From positions 248,001 through 312,000 of the forward strand of contig NBIV01000032.1 in NCBI GenBank assembly GCA_003194525.1: a stretch of 64,000 nucleotides of DNA, written 5' to 3'. The stretch's first letter is position 1. Each line of letters opens with the position of its first letter. The stretch is from Gracilariopsis chorda. Its lineage: Eukaryota; Rhodophyta; Florideophyceae; Gracilariales; Gracilariaceae. Position numbers and translations under genes: made by a program. A model generated the notes under the pieces. The model was not told the DNA's origin. It made no database searches and saw nothing but the letters and a program-made list of their open reading frames with translations. Positions 22,193-33,007 of this stretch are shown in pieces.

Positions 22193-24520
22193 TACAATTC
22201 TAAAGCCACTATCGACTTTATTAAAGACAGAATCGGGGCAGCTGGTATTGGAACGCATAAGAGAAGCCTTGACTATCCCTTTGTCTTTGGGGATGGCCCT
22301 GTAAGGAAGCGTCACAAGGGCATGGTTATCAGCGAGCGCGGTTCTCGAGCTATCTATAAGGCACGCCGGAAGCCTACGACTGTGTCAGGGAGACCTGTGG
22401 AAGCCGTCGTGTACCGCGAAAGGTTGGGTGGGCGCATTGAAGCATTGTACCATAACAATGACCGTTTGTTTTCGGCTAATAGGTTCAAATTGATCGCGAA
22501 AGTAGGGTATGAAACGCCGAAGACTGCGGTTGAAAGAGAGATCTTTCACTTTGTTTTTGATGACTCTATTGCACGACCAACATATTCCGGTAGTAGTGAA
22601 TATAATGTGATGGACACAGTGGCAAGGTTAAACGTCAGAAAGGTATTATCGAATGTTGATGAGGTGACCTTGCTGCAGTCCGAAGACCCGGGTTGGTTCC
22701 TTGCCCGAGCATTTCAGTTTACGTCGCGCACTTCACAAACATTTCTCTGCGCAATATGTGAAGATTATGAGAATAATACGGAAGCATTATCATTTCTGGT
22801 GAGTGGGAAACAGGTCGACTACAGTCATGTCACCTTTCCGAATAGTGAAGAGGAAACGAAGCAATGCTTGCTATCAAAGTTGATAATTCTCTGTCATGCA
22901 TTGAATCTCCAAACAAAAACTGCCCCCAGTACCGAGGACCAACAGGAAGCTGTTAGTGCTGTAACAACTGCAACTATCGGAAGCCTTCAGAGTAGGACCA
23001 AGAATGAAATTCTCGTGCTACTGAGTTCTGTAGGGCACAGACAGTCCGAAGCGCTTCGTAAGTTGCAACTGCTCGACAAAGTTCTGCAACTGAAAGCGCA
23101 TGTCGAGGCTGGTACTGTTGAGCTGACAACTACCGCAGCGCAAAGGTTAACTCCATCGCAAGAAAAGGATGCGAAGAGGCAAAAACTTCTTGATAGTCTT
23201 TATCGGGCATCTTTTGCATCGTGGATTATGAAGCCGATTGTCAGTACTCAAGGAATGAAAGAAGGTAGCTTCAATGAATCACAGGTTTTGAAGGCTTTAC
23301 CTGCATTCTTTGAGGCGAACATGGTGGTTCCTGGGAGTAACTTACATTTGGAAGACAGACAGCTACAAGCAGAGAAGTATAGGATTGAGTACATACGGAC
23401 AACGGGGCTTGTTTCATCTCGCAGAGACTCTATGGTCTCTGACAGTCCGGATGCAGTTTTATGCATTACGGAAAGGGATGAAACGCTGCAAGTTTGCGAC
23501 GTGGAGATAAAAACCATGACATCTCTGAACACTGTCGATGGGTCAAAATAGCGACGACATGACTACGCCGCCATATCTCATATCATGAATGTTGGTCAAA
23601 ATGAAGAGTCAATCAAGCTCTTCGACAAGCTGGTACCTTCGCCGGAGTACCGTGTTCAGTGTTTGCATCACGCTGTTTCTCTCAATCTCAACAATGTTAT
23701 GTTTGTCCAGGCAAAGGGAAGCAATGTGGGGGTTGGTGGTGTTATTTATGTCACAATAGTGCACTTTAATCACACACTAACGTCTATCTATAGTTATCTC
23801 CTTGCTGCTGTTCGTGTGGGTGCATTTGAGTGGATTGGGAGATATGCATCCGAAATTCCAAGCGCATACGATGATCTACTGCAGACCTCTCATGCATCTG
23901 ATTTGAGTTCATTCGCATCGTACTACATTTTGAGCCAGGCTTACCGGTCTCTCGCACGCAGCACTGGCACACTTCCTCTTGCGCGAATGATTCGTCCTAC
24001 AGCATTTGTTTATTGGGACTATCTCAAAGGTGGTGTTGATGAATTTAGTAGAGCTATGACAAGGTTTTGTTACACCAATGTTGGCGAGAACCCGATCGTG
24101 AGCATAATTAGGCGATTATTGTGCGCTGAAGTGAACAATGCAGCTATTGTTCATCGATTATCTTTGGCTTGGCAGAAAGGGAAACTTCCATTTTATTATG
24201 ATAAGAACAGTCTGAAAGGTTACCGTGAACTGAGAAAAAATGTCGCCAGATGTTCGTCATTTGCTGAATTCGCGCGACATTTGGCCAAAGAGTACGTTGA
24301 GAATGCCGAGGCGAAGGTAAGGATGTCAAGCTGTGCAAGTAAGAATGGGAACGCATCAACGTCAAGACTAGACTTCGTGCCGGTTGTAATAGAGCCTATG
24401 TATCGCCACAATATCGTTGAGAGGTACAGTCGGGGAGACGGAAAACAAAGAAGAATAGCAAACAAAGAACTGCATAAGAAGGTGAGCGGAAAACACACGT
24501 ATTGCTCAGTGTGTATATAG
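22193..24520 (+). pseudogene. Transposase of the TIR element, C-terminal part with PD-(D/E)XK-like nuclease segment
   Basis: The frame resumes at 22193 with YNSKATIDFIKDRIGAAGIG, in phase with the codon at 16048-16050. It runs about 775 codons to 24520 with one TAG at 23549-23551. The first part completes the DDE-like region (GTHKRSLDYPFVFGDGP). A segment near 23230-23290 reads SWIMKPIVSTQGMKEGSFNE. At about 23440-23515 there is SPDAVLCI, then 10 residues later DVEIKTM, the spacing of a PD-(D/E)XK nuclease core. The C-terminal 300 residues are helical and unassigned, ending in a basic Cys/His patch. Read without the Helitron this is a single very long protein of roughly 1,290 residues. Confidence 0.72.
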
Positions 24521-24732
24521 TCGTATCAGCAGGTAGGTAAATAATGGAAAGTTTCAACAAATTTAAAATGAATATAACTTCTCGAACTCCATTGAATCTG
24601 GTTTTTTGTGACATGTAAGCTTGGAGGATATCCTACGGGATAGCCAAGATTTGGGGTCAGACGGTGTCAAACAACTATTGTTGAATGAGATTTTTGCTAC
24701 GACAAAGTATCCCCTTAAAGTACACCTTTTGA

Positions 24733-26755
24733 GGTAAAAAAGGGACACTGTCAAGCACTGTCGAGCGCCATTGGCGCCCAAAAACAGCTTCAAACTTCAG
24801 TAGCTCCCTGACGATGCGCCGCCCGTAACCTCGCCCACTGACGCCGATCGGCCCGTGAACGGCTAAGTTGCTCCCATCGCAATCCACGATTTGACAGCCA
24901 AAGCGCAAACAGCTCTTTTTCTCTCTGTGCCTGAGCCCGCTGTTCTGCTCTGCGAACACTTTCTTGCTCCCTTTGCTCTCGTCGAGCTTCGGCCTCGGCC
25001 GCCCTGGCCGCACGTTCTACAATTTTAGCCCTCTTTTCTAATTCCTTCGCCTTCAGCCTATCCAATACAACCCTTGTAGTAAGTAATGCACCTGCCGTCG
25101 TAACCAACGTTCCGTTCTCAACTACTTCACCATCTGACCTCAACATGTTCCGATTTTCCACATAATCTTTCACCAGAGCAAGATAGTTTTCATGCGCAAC
25201 CTCTTGAAAAGACGCTGTTCCAATGTTTGCTATATCCGTCTTCTTGATAACGTCCGGATTTGCCGTTTGCTTGTTCGGATCCCACAACCCGCAAGCCTCA
25301 AAACCCTTCACAATATTGTTGTAAGTTACAGCTCGAATGTAGGCTTTGGTTAACAGATCGCATATGGTGTACACATCGTTTCGCGAATCGTCTTGCGCGC
25401 AAAGGGTTCGCTCGTTGAGATAGTTACGGAAGTAATTATTGAAGGGAGAGAAAACGGAGTAGTCAAGAACTTGAGTTCTGTGACTTGTGTGTGCAGGCAA
25501 ACAGAGAGCTATTATGCCATAATCATCAAGAAGTTTTAAGGCTTTGTACGAGCAGTGCGCCCCGTAACCGTCGAACGTCAAGACAATGTGGCGATGCTTC
25601 CTTCTTATTTCCGTTGTTTCCTGTACAAAGTGCTCAACCCATTCGAAGAAGACGGCTGTATCGACGCCTGCCGGGTCCCTGTAACAGGTAATGGCATTAG
25701 CTGGTAGATAGCAAGAGGGTGTTTCTCTGGTTCCATCGGCACGGAGTCGATATTTTGCGCGGGCACCTTGAAGTACGACAAGGGGAGACCATGCGCGTCC
25801 ATCTCCAGATACGACGGGCATTATCGTAACATGCTGCGCATTTCCGGACCACTTCAATTCAACGGAGTTGCTTCGGCCTTTACTATTGAATAAGGCCTTC
25901 GAGTGAGCTCTTGTTGCTGTACGTACAGAAAAGCCACTTTCGTCGATGTTAAAGACTTGTTCGGGGCTGTTTATTTTGTACTCCTTGTACACTTGCACAA
26001 TGCGAGCGAAGTGGGAGGCAAGATTTTCCGGAGACATCGCGATCGCTCTCAATTTTTCTAGGTTGCTACGCCGCTTGAGGGATATTTCTTGATGGCGTCT
26101 TAAGAACCTGCGAACAAAGTACTCACCGGGGCGGTAGTTTTTGAATAGGATTTGCAGACGTCTGGATTGTGGGAGAACTCTCACGTAGCACTGAACCATG
26201 TCCTTGAAGCATTCTCTTGAGAGTGGTGTTCCTCTGTTGGAGAAGTGGAGAACTGCTTCACATATTGTTTGTTCTTCTGAGGGTGTAAGGGAGGGTGGTC
26301 TTCCCCTGGTTTGTTTGATCACTTTGTGGCATAGTGAGCGGTGGAGGTGAGACTTAGCGACCTGGAAGCGATCGGCGCTTTTTCGCAGTGAAGTGTGACC
26401 TTGTCTATGAAAGTCGATGGCGTTCTGAAGCTTCGGCGTGTAGCCTCGATTGCTGTTCTGGGCCAAAACACGTTTGGAAACCATGAGAATTAGCCTCGGA
26501 TGATGAAAGATAATACGGTGGAAATGCAGTCTTGAGATAGGGATATGGATATGAAAATGGTGTCCCGATTGGTTTGTGGGGGGTATCTGGCAATAAGAGA
26601 GGATGCTGAGTTCGAATCTGGCGCCAGAATTTGAATCATATGAGCCGTTTGCTGGCTACAAGATAAGCTTTCTCTCTTCGTCGACAGTTTGCTGTAAATG
26701 CCTTCAATTTTAACCAAAACTCCGTCCCTAATTACCACATTGTCCCCGATTTACC
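24733..26755 (-). mobile_element. Pogo-like (Tc1/mariner superfamily) DNA transposon
   Basis: The intact pogo-type transposase at 24790-26484 is flanked by candidate 20-bp inverted repeats: GGTAAAAAAGGGACACTGTC at 24733-24752 and the inverted GGTAAATCGGGGACAATGTG at 26736-26755, matching at 15 of 20 positions. A TA target duplication is seen on the right (TA next to the repeat) but reads GA on the left. The element lies inside the 3' part of the 13.4-kb TIR element. The transposase is certain; the ends are less so. Confidence 0.65.
24790..26484 (-). CDS. Pogo-family transposase (Tigger/Jerky-like)
   Basis: The 564-residue frame opens at an ATG (26484) and is uninterrupted. Residues 1-60 form a CENP-B/psq-type helix-turn-helix (YTPKLQNAIDFHRQGHTSLRKSADRF). 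Residues 62-135 form the second, Tc5-type DNA-binding domain (GRPPSLTPSEEQTICEAV). Residues 175-350 form the DDE_1 catalytic core with Asp181 (FNIDESG), Asp305 (LTFDGYGAHCS) and Asp341 (TSHRTQVLDYSVF), a DD36D spacing. The C-terminal 80 residues are a highly charged Arg/Glu/Ala coiled coil. It would bind the element ends in the nucleus and cut and paste them at TA. It is the only intact transposase in the window, so it is probably the youngest insertion, or a domesticated gene. Confidence 0.93.
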   Translation of the reverse strand: MVSKRVLAQNSNRGYTPKLQNAIDFHRQGHTSLRKSADRFQVAKSHLHRSLCHKVIKQTRGRPPSLTPSEEQTICEAVLHFSNRGTPLSRECFKDMVQCYVRVLPQSRRLQILFKNYRPGEYFVRRFLRRHQEISLKRRSNLEKLRAIAMSPENLASHFARIVQVYKEYKINSPEQVFNIDESGFSVRTATRAHSKALFNSKGRSNSVELKWSGNAQHVTIMPVVSGDGRAWSPLVVLQGARAKYRLRADGTRETPSCYLPANAITCYRDPAGVDTAVFFEWVEHFVQETTEIRRKHRHIVLTFDGYGAHCSYKALKLLDDYGIIALCLPAHTSHRTQVLDYSVFSPFNNYFRNYLNERTLCAQDDSRNDVYTICDLLTKAYIRAVTYNNIVKGFEACGLWDPNKQTANPDVIKKTDIANIGTASFQEVAHENYLALVKDYVENRNMLRSDGEVVENGTLVTTAGALLTTRVVLDRLKAKELEKRAKIVERAARAAEAEARREQREQESVRRAEQRAQAQREKELFALWLSNRGLRWEQLSRSRADRRQWARLRAAHRQGATEV

Positions 26756-27528
26756 TACATCGATGATACTATCAGCAATAACGGAAAGAAGTACAGAAAG
26801 AAAGGAGGTTCGAGGCAGAGACAGTGGTGCAGCGTTTGCCGACAGGCCATCTGCTCATAATGTTGGGATTTGTGGCATTCAGAAGAAACTACGAAGAGGG
26901 CAGAAATACCCGAAAATGAGCTCCATAAGCTGCTCAGTCAAAATCAGTAGCTGCTTCTCTCAGTGAATGACTCATGCATATCCATCGAAAGAACATCCGA
27001 AGGAACACCACGTAAGACGATTGCAGGATATTCACAGACTGGAGAATTTACCAAACGACACTTGGTCGTCTCTATCCCACGATCGAAAAGAAAGAAACTT
27101 TGGTCTTTTCCCCGATGAGGTCGTAATGTACATTATAGATGCCATTTTGTCTCGGTAATCAACATTAAATCGTCCGTGGCGTAATTGTTGATCTCATCGA
27201 TTCCCATGATAATGTATTCATACATGATCGTACTATTTATGATGTTGAAAACCTTAGAAAGCTTTCTTATGGTTTTTATTTCGATTCCGGGGTACGAATA
27301 CAGAGAGAAAGGTTCAAAAACAGAGCACGACAAGCAGAAATGGTCACGTAGATTATTGCAATGAGGAAGGTCCCTGAATTCCATATGTCGGCGAGATTGC
27401 GATAGCAGTCGAGTAGGTTCATGCTATTCATTGCAATGATGATGGAGTGATGTACTGCTATAGACGTTTGACAACAGTTTGGCATAATGAGGATGGCGCT
27501 GAACGTGATCATTTTTGGCTCCGCAAGG
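26756..27528. other. 3' non-coding part of the TIR element
   Basis: Between the pogo right end and the right TIR there is no convincing coding sequence on either strand. It is presumably the untranslated 3' portion of the host DNA transposon. Confidence 0.4.
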
Positions 27529-27708
27529 GAGTGGGAGGGTGATGAATAGGTTCCGCTGGGTGATAGCGTGGGTGATGTCACCTCGTTGGTGGTTGACTTT
27601 CACCCTATATTGGGACCCAGTCACCCTGATAGGGTGAAATGGGACCTTGTCACCTTGATTTCACCCTGCGAAAAAATGACCAAAATTGGTCACCTTACGG
27701 GAACGGGG
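27529..27708 (-). repeat. Right terminal inverted repeat with GGTGA/TCACC array
   Basis: Inverted partner of 14274-14455. The first 19 outer bases are identical. The inner part keeps the same order of GGTGA/TCACC words, including GTGACAAGGTC and GAGGTGACATCACC. It ends at CGGGAACGGGG, followed directly by ATAA. Confidence 0.85.
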
Positions 27709-27712
27709 ATAA
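27709..27712. repeat. Target-site duplication ATAA (right)
   Basis: Matches 14270-14273. About 15 bases further right the 339-bp direct repeat begins. Confidence 0.75.
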
Positions 27713-27727
27713 GTGGATTGCTACACG

Positions 27728-28066
27728 ATTGCTGATGAAGGCGACACAGAGAGAATTCCCCGGTACCACAGTTACACGTTGGCAATCTGGAGTGGCCTTG
27801 ACAGACGGCGAATGCTCTCAGGGGGAATCTACAAAACGGAGAGGATATCAGAGGTACCAAATCCAGTAGCCTTTGTAGGATGCCAAGGGATATTAAAGGT
27901 GGTATATTTGCAACTCAGAACCCCTGTATATAAGAATAAGCCTCACTGTCACCGCATTTCTCGCAGACTGCAAGTTCCGTAGAACTCGGCGTTCAGACTT
28001 CAAGCCGTTTTCCGTGAAAGACCAGGTACAGAAAGGGACGGAACCCTTTGATTGTCGTTCATCTCG
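27728..28066 (+). repeat. 339-bp direct repeat, copy 1
   Basis: This segment recurs at 34987-35325 with no length change and only two differences that I can see. It contains a TATA-like CTGTATATAAG near 27930. It starts 20 bp outside the right end of the TIR element. It is not clearly adjacent to a gene here. Confidence 0.95.
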
Positions 28067-30037
28067 CGGGGACTGGGCGGCTTCGGTGCAGGCTTATGAC
28101 CCATGTCTTAAACAGGCACCCATACGTGCAGACAACGCTGAAAGCGAGTTACATGGAGAAGGGTTACCCCTGCTCCCCTCGCGTCCTTATCAGTTCTTTC
28201 AATCAGCCAAAGATTTGTGCCTTCAAGGTGCGCACAATCCATTAATCCGCCCGCCGCGATGTGCCGACCTTGCTGCTGATGCGAATGAGGAGGAAGCAAA
28301 ATGGACCCGCAACTGCGTCTGCCTCGAGAACTTGACCTTCGCGCCAGGGACAACATTCTAACAAACTTGGTTGGTCCGGAATTAGGCTTCGCCGCCCATA
28401 AACAACAAAAACATACACGTGAGCGCTTGTTGCACATGAATCAACAGCGCTCCCCCATACTTTAAAATGGTAGTCGATCTGGAAAGCTAGAGAGCGTGGT
28501 CGCTAAAACTATACCCAGCTTTGGAATATCGAAGTGTATGTATGTACCTTCATGGAACACGCTTCTAATTCGGAACACACCGTAGCCGCTTCTTCGCAGT
28601 TCTCTCTGTCTGTCTTCTGTTTTGACTTGTTTGCTTTACCACTGATGTACCCTTGTGTGGCCAGGTACCTCAACTGAACGCCTAGTTCAGACGCAGTTCG
28701 AGGGCTTTCTGAAGACTTACACATCCTTGTAACAATGTCCATAGCTTCCACCGTCCGGTTGTAGCCTATAGCGTTTCCATAACACCTTCACTCTTACAAG
28801 CAACTGTACCGAGACAGAGTTAAATCAGCACCACGCTTCTGCAGGAAGCCCCGGCGGTGGACTCAATTCGCTACTGGCGCTCGTCTTGTTATTTTTCTTT
28901 CCTTCCGCCTCTTCATTTTATACCTCCATCAGACAACGCCAGCAGAGCACCACAACACGAAAAGGAGGAACTCAATGTACCACGTTTGTGCCATCAAGAA
29001 GGAAACTAGTTCGTTCAGATTCCGTGTAGCTGACCAAGCGAATTGCTTTGATACAGCATCGTACAGAATGAGAACTGACAACATTTTGCATGATTTCATT
29101 TAGAGTTATTGTATCGGCAACCGCACTATGATGTGTCCTGCAAGTACTAGGAACAAGGCTTACCCGAGGCGGGGTGAAGGTGCACATCGGCAAGGAGTTC
29201 ACAGCGCTCTGTTCGCGTCGCCAACATGGGACATCATCATAGTGTGTATGCTATTATCAACTCACCTGACAAAGAGACTCTCCTGGCATGTGTTTACAAG
29301 GGGTAATAAACCTAGCTACGACAAATATTGTTCCTTTGAGTGGGGTGGTGAATCTGGCATTGGCATAGGCTACCTCGGAAATGGGACTGCCGCGCTCTCG
29401 AAAAACAGGGCTTCTTCAAAGAGAAGCACTAACATTATTCCGGCGAAAGAAATACGCATGCGCACACACAATCTCGCCGCCAGAACCAATCTCAGCGCCC
29501 AGTTCTTTGTGCGTATGGAGAACGTAACACACCACGTATCCCTCCTTTGTCCAGGCCAAGAAAACTATCTAGGCATGACAGTGATGATTCCCTGCGTTCT
29601 TCAATGCGTCTTATTGACATTTACTAACTATGCAACAGTATGAAGATATCTACGAAGGCATGAAATCATCTAAGAGGAACCCGCACTAAGGCTAAAGAAC
29701 ACGCCCTTGGACAACCATTGCAAGTGTTACTGAGAGTTCATGGTTTGAGCACCAACTACATACGAGCCAGTACGCGCTCCAAACGCTTTGGAAATGTTCC
29801 TTACAATGGTCTCACTAAAGATGTACGCGGCACTCATGACAATCGTTCAAGTACAAGGCAGTGTCTTCGAAAGAACGAGAACACTTCCTACGACACAGAT
29901 TAAAGAGTACCGTTGTTCTGGTATACACCGGGCAAAAAGCCACTGTGCATGAGCTGGATAAACGTGGGCAGTACCAACACTTGACCTCTTGAACTTCGGT
30001 CCTTTCTTTCACGCTGACTTGCACGTGTTGATGCCTG
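28067..30037. other. Intergenic, no supported gene
   Basis: Several frames of 60 to 170 codons exist but none shows a recognisable domain. A minus-strand stretch at about 28509-28772 reads like a possible exon (GYNRTVEAMDIVTRMCKSSE), and a 171-codon plus-strand frame lies at 29128-29643. I cannot support either. The 3' untranslated region of TAF4 would lie at the right edge. Confidence 0.3.
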
Positions 30038-33007
30038 TCACATTCCGCACTGAAGACGGGCGTACCATTTGTAAATCAGGGTGCTCTTCCTCGTATTTCT
30101 GTCGGACTCGAACAAAAACAAACAGTCCCGCAAAGTAACACGCAGTTTGACATTCGTCTGGACTGGAGCTTTTCCCAGACCGCGCGGAACTGCACTGTTG
30201 CTCCGCCCTAGTTTAAAGAGTGGGCCAGCGGCTTTCAGGTTGTCTAGAGAACCCAACGGCTTTAGTCCAGGCCTCCCAAAGCTCTCAGAGTTGGGTCGTT
30301 TGGGAATAGGTGGTAAACCTCCCGGTTTGCTAAGAGGTTTCAGTGGCGCGAGAGGCTTAGCCGCACGTCTTCTTCTACGATCGAATTCGCGGATCAATCC
30401 GGACATTGCGTCTCGTTGACTGCTGCTTTCCTTCTTCTTCTTCTCGAGAGCAAGTTTCTCCTTACGATCAGCCTCAGCTGCTGCACTTGAGTCTTTGGAG
30501 TTTTTATCGCTCTTAGCAGCTTCGCCAGCGGCTTTCTTAGCCTCGGCTTCTTTCTGTTCTTTCCGCCTTTTGACTCTCATCTCAGCAGCAACTTGAAGGG
30601 CGCGTTCTTCATCCTGTCGCATTCTTTCCAGTTTTTCTCGGATATTCATGCCTGTTGCTACGGTTCCCCATTGTTCTTTTGCTGAATCCAGACGTGACGT
30701 CGCAATGGGCTTCAACGATTCGAGTATAGAAGCCAGCCTTTCTCTTACTGCCAAAGACATAACTTCCATCGCTTCCTTTGTAAAACCCTCAGTCATATCC
30801 GTGCGCTTGGCAATGGTTCCCATCTTCTTGCGAAGCCTGGGCCCAGCTAGAATCATGTCCGAACTGTACTGAACAACATCTTCAACGGTTTGAGGTTTTC
30901 CACTGGCGTCCACTTTCAGCTTTACTTCTTCGTCCTCAATATCAACAACATTATCAACTAAGTTGATTTCCTTCAAGTCTTCATGACGTCTCACCTTCTT
31001 CTGACCTGCACCGTCCAGAACTTGTACGCCCGGTGCGGTAGATGCTCCACCTGAGTGGACAAGACCAGCTCCTGGAGCGGCGGGCCTCTTTCCAGCTCGG
31101 TTCTTCGGATCTAATTTAGGTACAGGGGGCCTTGCCCCCTTCCCTGGACCTGGATTCCCAACTGCTGCAGCCGGCTTCTTCTTGCCGAGTGGAGCTTTGG
31201 AGGGTTTTGGTGCTGGTTTTGCCCGCTTCAATGCGTTCGGAGGTGATGATGAGGAAGCGTTGTCAAGGACCCTTTTGCCAGGGAGATGGGATTGCGCGTG
31301 AGCATGGTAGCCGACCTGAAGGTTACTACTAGATGGCATTCCGCCATGAAAAGGATAAGCGGCTGGAGACTTTCCTTTCCCAGCGCCTTTTGGCGGGGTC
31401 TTCACTGGTCCCTTCGGTGTAGTCTTCTGAGCTGGTCTTCTAGGTGGTTTAGGCTTGGATTGAGCGGTGTTCTTATTTGGTAGAAGGCTCTTTCCACCAA
31501 TACTCTTACCTGCTTGTGGTATCACTCGCTGAGGTCCCTTCGGGGAGCTCTCGGTCCTACTAACGGGCATCGCTGAAGCCACTGTTTGCTTGTTCGCGCT
31601 TTGTCCGGTGGGGGTAGTCTTCTGTACCATAGCGTGAGAGCTGACGGAATTTGCAACATTGACAGCTCCTTGCAAACCGCTTCCCCCAATAGACTTATTT
31701 GCAATGCTCTTGCCAGGTCCTCTTCCCACCCCAGGCGCTTGAGGTGGTACTCTATTGACAGCAACGCCCCGTATTGCGACTGGTTTCGTTCCAATGGTCT
31801 TTCCACTTGGGCGAGGAACGCCAATTACGGCTTGCTCGGCCTTCATTTGGCTTCTAGCAGAGACCATATGCTGCGGAGCGACGTTCGGGCGCACAGCCTG
31901 GGAGATTCCGTGAACAGCGTGGCTGGCAACGCGAGGAACTGTCTGGGTTGGTGCTTCTTGTGAAGGGACCTGGTTCTGATCCTCTTGATGCCCCTGTCTT
32001 CGTTGGTCTAGAGTTCTCTGCCTCTGCATCTCATACTCATGTTCGTACCATGCTTTGAAATCGCGAATAACGTCAACATCCTTGGCAGCTGGGTTACTCT
32101 GTTTGACAAAGGTGGCGACAGATTGAAGGAGCTGAGGCCTTGATATCAATCCCCTGACCCATTGAGACCATACCACCTTGATATGTTCGCGCAGACGTGC
32201 CTCAATCTGGACTGCAAAAGGACGGCCTTCCATAAGCTTTGTTACGGTCTTGATGGCATGGCGACAGAAATGACCCACGATAACCTGTTCTTGCGTTATT
32301 GATCGTGAGCTGGACGCATGTGATTGTCCTGATTGAGAAGCGCTAGCAGGGCGCTGTGGAGCGACGAGGTTACTGGAATTTCTCATGCCCTCCTGTGTGT
32401 GTTCTATTCGTCCATTACCAGGGACACTCCGTGTGCCCACAACTGATTGTATTCCTGCTGGGATTCCCTGGCTTGTTGATCTGGGAAAACTCGGTGGAAC
32501 GGGTTGCGTCGACCGATTAATATTTGCGTATGCCTCTCTTCGTTGCTTAACTTGCGCTGCTTGAATCTGTTGTCGTCGTCTCAGAGCTGCAACTGCCTTC
32601 GGGTCTAATGACTGGGTAGGTATCTGGCTGCCAGGAGGGACTAAGGGCATGGGATTGCCAGTTGCTACTCGTCGAGTATTGGGGTTAGCGGCTTGTTGCA
32701 GTTGTGGATTAACGGCGGTTGCCGGTTGTCTCTGAAGAAGGGTTACGAGTTCTTTGTAGTGCCCGTCTACTGTGGGTGGCGCCGCCGCCGTTGGTGCCGT
32801 TGGTGCAGCACCCACATTTGTACTTGTTGGTCGACTGATGGGTTGCGGGATTGTAGGAATCGATATTGCAGGACGCTGCGGGAAGGCAGATGGTTGGTTT
32901 GACGCAGGAGCACTGGACGAGGTTCCACGAGGGGCCGCATTTTTCGGTGCAGTGCTGCCATTTCCTATAGCAGCAAGGAGCTCGGTGAGGTTCTTGCTCT
33001 TGTCCAT
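30038..33007 (-). CDS. TAF4: Transcription initiation factor TFIID subunit 4
   Basis: A 989-residue single-exon gene. I take the ATG at 33007 (MDKSKNLTELLAAIGNGS), because the frame upstream has no ATG. The N-terminal 230 residues are Pro/Ala/Gln-rich and disordered. A helical segment around residues 245-320 (FCRHAIKTVTKLMEGRPFAVQIEARL) resembles the TAFH/RST-type protein-binding region. A long basic Pro/Lys-rich linker follows. The C-terminal TAF4 domain begins near residue 690 (ILAGPRLRKKMGTIAKRTDM, then VMSLAVRERLASILESLKPIA), includes a Lys/Glu-rich coiled coil, and ends with LRVTLRDCLFLFESDRNTRK, matching the conserved TAF4 terminus. TAF4 pairs with TAF12 through histone folds and scaffolds TFIID in the nucleus. 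Confidence 0.85.
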   Translation of the reverse strand: MDKSKNLTELLAAIGNGSTAPKNAAPRGTSSSAPASNQPSAFPQRPAISIPTIPQPISRPTSTNVGAAPTAPTAAAPPTVDGHYKELVTLLQRQPATAVNPQLQQAANPNTRRVATGNPMPLVPPGSQIPTQSLDPKAVAALRRRQQIQAAQVKQRREAYANINRSTQPVPPSFPRSTSQGIPAGIQSVVGTRSVPGNGRIEHTQEGMRNSSNLVAPQRPASASQSGQSHASSSRSITQEQVIVGHFCRHAIKTVTKLMEGRPFAVQIEARLREHIKVVWSQWVRGLISRPQLLQSVATFVKQSNPAAKDVDVIRDFKAWYEHEYEMQRQRTLDQRRQGHQEDQNQVPSQEAPTQTVPRVASHAVHGISQAVRPNVAPQHMVSARSQMKAEQAVIGVPRPSGKTIGTKPVAIRGVAVNRVPPQAPGVGRGPGKSIANKSIGGSGLQGAVNVANSVSSHAMVQKTTPTGQSANKQTVASAMPVSRTESSPKGPQRVIPQAGKSIGGKSLLPNKNTAQSKPKPPRRPAQKTTPKGPVKTPPKGAGKGKSPAAYPFHGGMPSSSNLQVGYHAHAQSHLPGKRVLDNASSSSPPNALKRAKPAPKPSKAPLGKKKPAAAVGNPGPGKGARPPVPKLDPKNRAGKRPAAPGAGLVHSGGASTAPGVQVLDGAGQKKVRRHEDLKEINLVDNVVDIEDEEVKLKVDASGKPQTVEDVVQYSSDMILAGPRLRKKMGTIAKRTDMTEGFTKEAMEVMSLAVRERLASILESLKPIATSRLDSAKEQWGTVATGMNIREKLERMRQDEERALQVAAEMRVKRRKEQKEAEAKKAAGEAAKSDKNSKDSSAAAEADRKEKLALEKKKKESSSQRDAMSGLIREFDRRRRRAAKPLAPLKPLSKPGGLPPIPKRPNSESFGRPGLKPLGSLDNLKAAGPLFKLGRSNSAVPRGLGKAPVQTNVKLRVTLRDCLFLFESDRNTRKSTLIYKWYARLQCGM

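Larger units (their letters stand above)
14274..27708 (+). mobile_element. TIR DNA transposon (13.4 kb with nested Helitron and pogo)
   Basis: The outer 180 bp or so at 14274-14455 reappears inverted at 27529-27708. Both ends start with CCCCGTTCCCGTAAGGTGA and are flanked by the same 4 bases, ATAA, at 14270-14273 and 27709-27712: a target duplication. Inside lies a transposase gene in two halves (14517-16050 and 22193-24520), split by a Helitron. A pogo element lies after the gene. Without the two passengers the element would be about 5.3 kb. The superfamily is not one I can name. The 4-bp duplication is not the TTAA of piggyBac. Confidence 0.85.

Noticed and set aside
28509-28772. Minus-strand stretch resembling an exon (EAMDIVTRMCKSSESPRTAS)
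   Set aside because: No partner exon, start codon or family could be identified.
29128-29643. 171-codon plus-strand frame with ATG
   Set aside because: No domain, odd composition and no neighbouring coding signal; it fits a chance frame in intergenic DNA.
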